A DNA stretch of 11,098 nucleotides, taken from positions 1-11,098 of the forward strand of contig CAYRQM010000050.1 in assembly GCA_964426415.1 (NCBI GenBank), written 5' to 3'. Numbering within the stretch: position 1 is the stretch's first letter; each line of letters begins with the position of its first letter. Below the pieces are notes generated by a model. It made no database searches. It was not told the origin of the DNA and worked only from the letters and a program-made list of their open reading frames with translations. Shown here piece after piece: positions 5,587 through 11,098 of the stretch. The translations under genes and the position numbers were made by a program. The stretch comes from UBA3792 sp964426415 (lineage in GTDB: Bacteria; Bacillota; Clostridia; Christensenellales; CAG-138).

Positions 5587-7368
5587 ATGCCGACAAGAAA
5601 CGAAATGAACCCCGCGTTTATGTGGGACTTCACCCATATGTATCCCACCGACGCCGCTTGGGAAGCCGAGCTGAACGCCATCGTGGCGGATTTGAGTGCG
5701 CTGAAAGCCATCGAGGGCACGCTGGGCGCATCCCGCGCATCCTTCAAGGCGGGCTTCGACAAAATCAGCGCGTTGGGCGAGCGTCTTGAGAAAGCCTACA
5801 TCTACGCCATGCTGCATCGTGCGGCGGACGGCTCCGACCCGAAGAACCAAGAGATGGACGGCAAGGCGACCAATGCATATGTGAGCTTCTCCATGGCGAC
5901 GTCGTTTGTCGATCCCGAGATTTTAGCCATTCCCGAGGACACGCTGCAAAGCTTTTTGGCGCCCGACGACATGAAGACCTACCGCTTCTATGTCGAAGAC
6001 GTGAACCGCGGTCGTGCCCATCGGCTGGACGCCGCCCGTGAGCGCATGCTTGCGCAGCTTGGCGACGTGGCGCAGGGCCCCAGCGACGCCTACGAAATGC
6101 TGACCAACGTGGACATGGCGCTGCCCACCATCACCGACGCCGACGGCAAGGAAGTGCAGCTGACGTCGGGCAACTTTGGCGTATACCGCGAAAGCCCCGT
6201 CCGCCGCGTGCGCGAGGAAGCGTTCAACGCCATGTTCGGCACCTACCAAAAATTCAGCAACACCTTTGCGGCAATGTACAGCGGTAGCGTCAAGCTGGAC
6301 ACCTACTTTGCCGACGTGCGCGGCTACAAGAGCGCCTGCGAAGCGGCGCTGTTCGGCACGAACGTCCCCGTTTCCGTCTACGACAGCCTCATCGAAGCCA
6401 CCCACAAGAGCCTGCCCGCCATGCGTGCCTATTTGGATTTGCGCAAGGAAGCGCTCAAGCAGGACAAGATCGATATGTTCGATCTGTACTGCCCCATGGT
6501 GGCGGACGTGTCCTACGACGTGCCGTTCGAATCCGCCAAAAAGATGGTCAAAGAGGCGCTGAAGCCATTGGGCGCGGACTACGCAAAGCTCTTGGACAAG
6601 GCGTACGACGAGCATTGGATGGACGTCTACGAAAACAAGGGCAAGCGCAGCGGCGCGTTCTCCTGCGGCGTGTTCGGCGTGCATCCCTATGTGCTGCTCA
6701 ACTACACCGACGCGCTGGACGACGCGTTCACCATGGCGCACGAGCTGGGGCATGCCATGCATTCCTACAAGTCCGACAACACGCAGGACTACCTCAACCA
6801 CGACTACAAAATCTTCGTCGCCGAGGTGGCGTCCACCGTCAATGAAGTGCTGCTCACCAAATACCTGCTCAAGACCGAAACGGACAAGGCGCGCCGTGCG
6901 TATGTGCTGAACCACTTCTTGGAGGGCTTCCGCACCACCCTGTTCCGTCAAACGCTGTTTGCCGAGTTCGAGCGCAAGGCGCACGAGCTGCATCAGGCGG
7001 GCACGCCGCTGACGGCGGAACGGCTTGACGCGCTGTACAAGAGCTTGGTCGAGCTGTACTACGAAGGCGCCGAGGTTCCCGACCTCGTCAAGGTCGAGTG
7101 GTCGTACATTCCGCATTTCTATACGGCGTTCTATGTCTATCAGTACGCAACGGGGTTCTCCAGCGCCGTCGCCATCGCCAGCCACATCGTGGAAACGGGC
7201 GACAACGCGGGCTATCTCAAGTTCCTCACCACGGGAGGCAGCGCGTACCCGTTGGACGAGCTAAAGCTTGCAGGCGTCGATCTGACCACGCCGCAGCCCG
7301 TCGAGGACGCCCTGCGCGTCTTTGCCGATTCCGTCGCCGAGATGCGCACCCTGCTCGCTTCCCTATAA
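5587..7368 (+). CDS. pepF: Oligoendopeptidase F (M3 family zinc peptidase)
   Basis: Zinc metallopeptidase that cleaves oligopeptides inside the cell; no signal peptide is seen. The 593 residues match the usual PepF length of about 600. The zinc site is HELGH (His385, Glu386, His389) with the third ligand Glu413 in AEVASTVNE, 24 residues after the second histidine, as in family M3. Further hallmarks are KRSGAFSCG (353-361) and the substrate-side aromatic run YIPHFYTAFYVYQYATG (507-523) with His510, Tyr512 and Tyr516. The N-terminal half is the helical lobe that closes over the active site. Start: AAGGAG (5573-5578), 8 bases before the ATG. It has its own promoter and a terminator at 7392-7423, so it is probably transcribed alone. 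Likely roles are peptide nutrition or turnover of signal and other short peptides; the substrate cannot be told from sequence. Confidence 0.96.
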   Translation: MPTRNEMNPAFMWDFTHMYPTDAAWEAELNAIVADLSALKAIEGTLGASRASFKAGFDKISALGERLEKAYIYAMLHRAADGSDPKNQEMDGKATNAYVSFSMATSFVDPEILAIPEDTLQSFLAPDDMKTYRFYVEDVNRGRAHRLDAARERMLAQLGDVAQGPSDAYEMLTNVDMALPTITDADGKEVQLTSGNFGVYRESPVRRVREEAFNAMFGTYQKFSNTFAAMYSGSVKLDTYFADVRGYKSACEAALFGTNVPVSVYDSLIEATHKSLPAMRAYLDLRKEALKQDKIDMFDLYCPMVADVSYDVPFESAKKMVKEALKPLGADYAKLLDKAYDEHWMDVYENKGKRSGAFSCGVFGVHPYVLLNYTDALDDAFTMAHELGHAMHSYKSDNTQDYLNHDYKIFVAEVASTVNEVLLTKYLLKTETDKARRAYVLNHFLEGFRTTLFRQTLFAEFERKAHELHQAGTPLTAERLDALYKSLVELYYEGAEVPDLVKVEWSYIPHFYTAFYVYQYATGFSSAVAIASHIVETGDNAGYLKFLTTGGSAYPLDELKLAGVDLTTPQPVEDALRVFADSVAEMRTLLASL

Positions 7369-7391
7369 AGCGACAAGCCTTGCATAATCAT

Positions 7392-7423
7392 AGAGGCTCT
7401 GCATATGTAGAGTCTCTTTTTTT
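7392..7423 (+). terminator. Rho-independent terminator of pepF
   Basis: AGAGGCTCT (7392-7400) pairs with AGAGTCTCT (7409-7417), with one central G-T wobble, around an 8-base loop. It is followed by T7 (7417-7423), 23 bases after the pepF stop. It separates pepF from the secreted protease gene. Confidence 0.9.
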
Positions 7424-7455
7424 CAATAGATTTGGCAAAAAACTGAAAATAGGGG

Positions 7456-7484
7456 TTGCATAATCTGGGAAAAGCATTTATACC
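7456..7484 (+). promoter_or_regulatory. Possible promoter of the secreted metallopeptidase gene
   Basis: TTGCAT (7456-7461) and TATACC (7479-7484) are separated by 17 bases in the only intergenic region available, between the pepF terminator and the ribosome site at 7531-7535. Both boxes are imperfect, and a second TATAAA lies just downstream, so the exact position is uncertain. Confidence 0.4.
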
Positions 7485-7542
7485 ATATAAAATATATCAC
7501 TGCAGAAAGCGGCAATTCGGGAGAAAACAGGGAGGAAACCAC

Positions 7543-7641
7543 ATGACAAATTTGAAACGGATTTTGGCGACGGCGCTGGCGCTTTGCATGGCGCTTTGCT
7601 TGGTGCCGACGCTGACGGGCGGCACACGCGTTGCCGAAGCG
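7543..7641 (+). other. Sec signal peptide of the M30-like protease
   Basis: This segment encodes residues 1-33: a short positively charged n-region (Lys5, Arg6), a hydrophobic core rich in Leu and Ala (residues 7-25), and a c-region ending Val-Ala-Glu-Ala before Ala34. The two cysteines of the core are not preceded by a lipobox, so export through signal peptidase I is more likely than lipoprotein anchoring. Confidence 0.85.
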
Positions 7642-10600
7642 GCAGCGACGACCTTTACGGGCGTCGATACGCTGCTCATTTACAACCCGCTGATCTACGA
7701 CGACGATCAGAGCATCACGAACACGCTGTCCAGCGGCGACATGACGGGTCAGATTTCCACAAGCGGTTCCAACGTGCGCGGCGTGCCGCACACCTCGGAA
7801 TCCTCTCCCTTCACGATGCTTTCGCAGGACGATGTGGCGGGCATGTTCGATCCCGCCAATACGATCCTCGAAGAGGAGGCGTTTACGCCTGCGACCCGTG
7901 CCGTTTCCGTCGGCACGACCCAGTCGTTCAAGGTGCAGCGCAACGTGACCACCGGCACGATGTCCACCCTGACCTTTACGGCGCGTGCGGTGGGCGATCA
8001 CTGCATCATTTGGGGCTACGGCACCGAGTTCAGCAGCACCAGCGTTGCGTCGTCCATGGCGACGGAGTTTGACAACACCATCTACGCGGCGGATCTTGCG
8101 AACTTCGGCTCCGCCCGCTTCATCGAAGACGGCGATAAGCTGAACGTGCTGGTCTACACAATCTCCAGCAGCGGTTCCGGCACGATCTTGGGCTACTTTT
8201 GGGGCGTCGAGCTGTACTCCGCCAGCGATTGGGCTTCGAGCCAGTATTCCACCTACGCCTCCACCTACAATGTGGGCATGCCGATCATCCACATCAATGC
8301 CAGCGCCTGCACCACCACCTATCTGCAGTCGGCGGTGTATCCCACCTTGGCGCACGAATTCCAGCATCTGATCAACTACACCTCATCGCAGAAGAATTCC
8401 AACAACAGCACCATGCTGAACGAAACCACCATGGGCACATGGCTCAACGAATCCATGTCCATGCAGGCGGAAGAGCTGATCTATCCCAGCGTGGTGGCGG
8501 ATGAGGGCTACATCAGTGATTGCTACAACGTTTCGGGCGATATTGCGGGCGGTCAGTCGCTGTACAACTTTGCGACGGCAAACGACATCGGCGTATACGG
8601 GCAGGTGTTCTTGTGGTCCGAATATATGAAGCAACAGGCAGGCTCCAGCAGCGTGTTCGGCACGCTCCACAGCAATTGGCGCACCTGTTCCTCGTCGGGG
8701 CTGAATGATGGCGCGAACATCTACAACGCCATCAACACCTACAGCACGTCGGCGGTTTCGTCAATCAACAGCCACGTCAGCTACCCCACGACGCTGGTTT
8801 CGCAAATCAACAGCACCGACGGGCTTTCCAGCACCGCCACCACCAACGCCACCTCCACCAGCATCTTCGTTTCCAAGATGAACTTGGCGTTCCAGATTGC
8901 GACGTATTTGCGCGACGCCACGGGCGTCTATTCGCTGACCGCCGTTTGCAGCGAGTCCAACCCGAAGCTGACCACCGCGTCCAGCGTTTCCATCGAGGGC
9001 GGCGGCCGCATTTGGGTCAAAACGGCGGACGAATACACCTATTCCGTGCCGTCCGACGCATCGCCGTATCTGGTGTACACCGGCTTCAAAGACGGCGCCA
9101 TGGTCTTTGGCCCCTGCGTGGCAGCCGATTATGAGCCGACCACCGATCCCGCTGCGTGGCTGTCCAAGGGTTCCTACACCTTTGTGGCAGGCATGTCGGG
9201 CGCGCTGACCATCAACTATCAAAACCTCACGCCCACCAACGTTGCATGGACGACCACCGATGCGTCCATCGCGTCCGTCAGCGCCGCATCGGGCGAGACC
9301 ATCACGGTGACGGCACACGCCACGGGCACGGCGACCATCACCTGCACCGTCACATACAGCGGCGGCACGATCAGCAAAACGTGCACGGTCAACGTCCGCA
9401 ATGACGCGGAATACTATGTCCAGACCACGACGATCACGGCGGGCGACGAATACCTCATTGCCTACAACGACGGCGCGACCACCTATGTCATGGGCAATAC
9501 GGTGGCGAACAGCAGCAACAGCCGCATGCCGTACTGCGCGGCGGTGGGCACGATCCAAGCCACCGACGGCGTGTATCTGTATTTGACCGACACCGCCAAC
9601 GTTACCTCGCTCTCCAATGCACGCTACTACTTCACCGCATCCGGCACAAGCTGGACGATTCGTGACAAGGCCAACAGCAAATACGCCTGTTACGACTCCG
9701 AAGGGTATCTTATCCTCAGCAGCGCGCAGGGCAGCTACGGCGTTTGGTCGTGGACGACCAACAGCGGCACGAACGACGGCTACTTCAAAAATGCGAATTG
9801 GACCAGCGATGCGTACTATTACTTCAGCTTCTCGCCGAGCAACAGCTACGTTACCTGCTCCACCGCGACGCAAACACTGCGCCTGTACAAAAAGACCGAC
9901 GCACCCGCCATCACCTGCACCCATGCCAACGTGACCACCACGACGGTTGCCGCCACCTGCACCACGGCGGGCAGCGTCACCGTCACCTGCAATGACTGCG
10001 GCGAGGTCGTCTCCACCACCGTTGTGGATGCGCTGGGTCACGACTATGTGCTCACCAGCGGCACGGCTGCCACCTGCACCACAGCGGGCAGCGGAACCTA
10101 CACCTGTTCGCGCTGCGGCGATACCTACACGGGCACCGTTGCGGCTTTGGGACACGATTATGTGGGCGAAGTGACAACGGCAGCCACCTGCACCGAAGCG
10201 GGCGTCACCACCTACACCTGTTCGCGCTGCGGCGATACCTACGCAGAAGCCATTGCGGCGCTGGGACACAACTGGGCGGCACAGACGGGCGCGGACTGCT
10301 TGGGCAGCTACACCATCCAAGTCTGCACGCGCTGCGGCGTCACGGGCGAAAAGACCTACGCGCCCAACACGGGCTACTACCGCGTCAACGCGTTTACGGC
10401 GGGCAACAAATACCTCATCGTGGCAAATTACAGCGGCACCTACTATGCCATCTCCGCCTACGGCTATAACAGCGACAGCACCAGCGGCATGCAGGGCGTG
10501 GTCGTGACCGTTGCGGGCACGAATGTGGGCGACGCCGTCACGGGCATCACCACAAGCGGCTATACCTACGCGAATCTCGCATGGACGGCGGCTGCGTCCT

Positions 10601-11098
10601 CCGCAAGCACCGCCAACTTCACGCTGCTCAACAGCGCGTATTCCACCCGCTATCTGTCTTCGGGCACCTACCTAACCCGCAGCACCACAGGAACGGCGAC
10701 CGCACAGGCGTGGAACTACAACAGCTCCACCCTGCGCATGACCAATGCGTATCGCAGCACGTCGTACAATGTGTACTTCTATAACAACGTCGGTCAGTTC
10801 GACTTCTATTCCAGCGGCAGCTATGGCCCGTTTGATATGTACCTGTACGAGTATCAGGAATCGACGGGCGGCACGGGCGCGCACACTTGGGATGCGGGCG
10901 CCGTCACCACGGCGGCAACCTGCACCACCGACGGCGTCAAGACCTTCACCTGCACCGTTTGCGGCGCAACGCAAACCGAAGCGATCACAGCAACCGGGCA
11001 TACGGCAGTCACCGATGCGGCGGTTGCAGCCACTTGCACCGAAACCGGCTTAACTGCCGGCAGCCATTGCTCCGTCTGCGGCGCGATTCTGACCGCAC
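7543..11098 (+). CDS. Secreted M30-like zinc metallopeptidase, multidomain surface protein, 3' end beyond window
   Basis: Exported protease, at least 1185 residues and still open at the right edge. Residues 1-33 are a signal peptide: Lys5-Arg6, a hydrophobic run from Ile7, and an AEA-type cleavage site after Ala33. About 36-330 resembles family M30 (hyicolysin type), with zinc motif HEFQH (271-275) and WLNESMSMQAE (300-310), whose Glu303 is the likely third ligand; the family usually has WLNEG, here Ser304. Then come an unassigned region (about 330-545), a Big_2 Ig-like domain (about 545-619), module copy 1 (623-784), Cys-pair repeats (792-939), module copy 2 (944-1104) and more Cys-pair repeats (1113 onward). 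Start: GGAGG (7531-7535), 7 bases before the ATG. No sortase, SLH or choline-binding anchor is visible; any would be downstream. It likely degrades extracellular protein or glycoprotein, but the substrate is unknown. Confidence 0.9.
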   Translation, partial: MTNLKRILATALALCMALCLVPTLTGGTRVAEAAATTFTGVDTLLIYNPLIYDDDQSITNTLSSGDMTGQISTSGSNVRGVPHTSESSPFTMLSQDDVAGMFDPANTILEEEAFTPATRAVSVGTTQSFKVQRNVTTGTMSTLTFTARAVGDHCIIWGYGTEFSSTSVASSMATEFDNTIYAADLANFGSARFIEDGDKLNVLVYTISSSGSGTILGYFWGVELYSASDWASSQYSTYASTYNVGMPIIHINASACTTTYLQSAVYPTLAHEFQHLINYTSSQKNSNNSTMLNETTMGTWLNESMSMQAEELIYPSVVADEGYISDCYNVSGDIAGGQSLYNFATANDIGVYGQVFLWSEYMKQQAGSSSVFGTLHSNWRTCSSSGLNDGANIYNAINTYSTSAVSSINSHVSYPTTLVSQINSTDGLSSTATTNATSTSIFVSKMNLAFQIATYLRDATGVYSLTAVCSESNPKLTTASSVSIEGGGRIWVKTADEYTYSVPSDASPYLVYTGFKDGAMVFGPCVAADYEPTTDPAAWLSKGSYTFVAGMSGALTINYQNLTPTNVAWTTTDASIASVSAASGETITVTAHATGTATITCTVTYSGGTISKTCTVNVRNDAEYYVQTTTITAGDEYLIAYNDGATTYVMGNTVANSSNSRMPYCAAVGTIQATDGVYLYLTDTANVTSLSNARYYFTASGTSWTIRDKANSKYACYDSEGYLILSSAQGSYGVWSWTTNSGTNDGYFKNANWTSDAYYYFSFSPSNSYVTCSTATQTLRLYKKTDAPAITCTHANVTTTTVAATCTTAGSVTVTCNDCGEVVSTTVVDALGHDYVLTSGTAATCTTAGSGTYTCSRCGDTYTGTVAALGHDYVGEVTTAATCTEAGVTTYTCSRCGDTYAEAIAALGHNWAAQTGADCLGSYTIQVCTRCGVTGEKTYAPNTGYYRVNAFTAGNKYLIVANYSGTYYAISAYGYNSDSTSGMQGVVVTVAGTNVGDAVTGITTSGYTYANLAWTAAASSASTANFTLLNSAYSTRYLSSGTYLTRSTTGTATAQAWNYNSSTLRMTNAYRSTSYNVYFYNNVGQFDFYSSGSYGPFDMYLYEYQESTGGTGAHTWDAGAVTTAATCTTDGVKTFTCTVCGATQTEAITATGHTAVTDAAVAATCTETGLTAGSHCSVCGAILTA
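9175..9399 (+). other. Big_2 (bacterial Ig-like) domain within the protease
   Basis: Residues about 545-619 show the Big_2 pattern: an alanine/glycine start with a leucine strand (SGALTINYQ), then VAWTTTDASIASVSA, then HATGTATITCTVTY and a closing CTVNV strand. Such domains act as stalks or adhesion units in surface proteins. The boundary with the preceding unassigned region is approximate. Confidence 0.7.
9409..9894 (+). repeat. Unnamed module, copy 1, within the protease
   Basis: Residues 623-784 begin with EYYVQ and the strand ITAGDEYLIAY, are rich in Tyr, Ser, Asn and Thr, contain WSWT in the middle and end LRLYKK. Copy 2 at 10372-10854 has the same opening and closing strands, TAG..YLI and LY, both displaced by exactly 320 residues. 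The composition suggests a beta-rich extracellular fold. I do not recognise a named family with confidence; a carbohydrate-binding or cell-surface role would be a guess. Confidence 0.6.
9916..10359 (+). repeat. Cys-pair repeat array 1, about 38 residues per unit
   Basis: Residues 792-939 hold four tandem units. The common pattern is G-H-x-[YW] ... A-A-T-C-T-x-x-G-x-x-x-Y-T-C-S-x-C-G-x-x-Y ... A-L. Units begin near residues 793, 832, 870 and 908; the middle two are exactly 38 residues each. The first lacks the leading Gly and has one extra residue; the fourth is diverged. Each unit has three cysteines (C-x9-C-x2-C) and a His two or three residues into the unit, which could bind zinc or form disulfides outside the cell. 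A 33-base stretch is identical in units 2 and 3 (10096-10128 and 10210-10242). Confidence 0.85.
10372..10854 (+). repeat. Unnamed module, copy 2, within the protease
   Basis: Residues 944-1104 open with GYYRVNAFTAGNKYLIVAN and close with MYLYEY. They match copy 1 (9409-9894) at both ends at a constant 320-residue offset, while the centre is strongly diverged. The middle contains RYLSSGTYL and AWNYNSS, resembling the ligand-facing strands of repeated beta modules. Confidence 0.6.
10879..11098 (+). repeat. Cys-pair repeat array 2, continuing past the window
   Basis: Residues 1113-1185 hold one complete unit (1113-1151, with C1127, C1137, C1140) and most of a second (from 1152, with C1165, C1176, C1179). 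The second unit has AATCTETGLTAGSHCSVCG, a variant seen often in large surface proteins of Clostridia. The C-x9-C-x2-C spacing of array 1 is kept in the first unit; the second has one more residue between the first two cysteines. More units are expected beyond the right edge. Confidence 0.8.

Noticed and set aside
5923..7185. Minus-strand frame of 420 codons opposite pepF
   Set aside because: Val/His/Arg/Gly-rich shadow with no motifs; pepF on the plus strand carries all M3 catalytic residues.
7561..7611. Lipoprotein signal (cysteines in the hydrophobic start of the protease)
   Set aside because: Neither cysteine is preceded by Gly, Ala or Ser as in a lipobox, while an AEA signal peptidase I site follows the hydrophobic core.
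7423..8367. Minus-strand frame of 314 codons opposite the protease N-terminal part
   Set aside because: Arginine- and glycine-rich shadow with no motif. It covers the signal peptide and zinc site of the real gene.
8761..10320. Long minus-strand frame of 519 codons opposite the protease gene
   Set aside because: It is the antisense of a repetitive GC-rich coding region. The protein is Gly/Arg/Val/Ala-rich low-complexity sequence without domains, and the plus-strand frame has a signal peptide, zinc motif and ribosome site.
9916..10371. CRISPR-like array
   Set aside because: The 114-base periodic repeat is in frame, encodes a conserved Cys-pair protein repeat, and has diverged copies without spacers of uniform length.

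Overview
The window looks like chromosomal DNA of a fairly GC-rich member of the Clostridia, plausibly a gut species. The basis is the gene content: a clostridial-type XRE/TPR regulator, PepF, and a very large secreted surface protein carrying Big_2 and Cys-pair repeats. Strong AGGAGG-like ribosome binding sites and short AT-rich intergenic regions in GC-rich DNA also fit. No marker gene fixes the genus, so the taxonomy is inference.

Layout. (1) 1-298: non-coding. It holds a dispersed-type palindromic repeat cut by the left edge, a pair of competing GC-rich hairpins, and the terminator of the leftward operon. (2) 299-3741, minus strand: a two-gene operon of an aconitase-family hydratase followed by NADP-type isocitrate dehydrogenase. 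The genes overlap as TAATG, so translation is probably coupled. Together they would convert citrate to 2-oxoglutarate, feeding glutamate synthesis and yielding NADPH. No citrate synthase is present in the window. (3) 3742-4005: an AT-rich divergent intergenic region. It has a leftward promoter with a C7 tract in its spacer and an 8-bp direct repeat, plus a 22-bp palindrome just upstream of the rightward regulator. (4) 4006-5079, plus strand: an XRE-family regulator with a TPR-like C-terminal region, closed by a strong terminator at 5171-5205. (5) 5283-5528: an 81-aa winged-helix protein resembling only the N-terminal DNA-binding part of WYL-domain regulators. (6) 5587-7368: oligoendopeptidase F with its own near-consensus promoter and a terminator. 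(7) 7543 to the right edge: an open reading frame of at least 1185 codons that runs off the window. It encodes a secreted M30-like (hyicolysin-type) zinc metallopeptidase. Behind the catalytic domain are a Big_2 domain, two copies of a roughly 160-residue module exactly 320 residues apart, and two arrays of about 38-residue Cys-rich repeats.

How the parts relate. The aconitase/IDH pair is a clear functional unit, and the divergent XRE regulator is a candidate controller of it, though this is not proven. PepF is a cytoplasmic peptidase and the M30-like protein an exported one. They are separated by a terminator and need not act together. The most distinctive object is the exported multidomain protease; its C-terminus, and therefore its anchoring, lies outside the window. 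I see no CRISPR array, tRNA, rRNA, integrase or insertion sequence.
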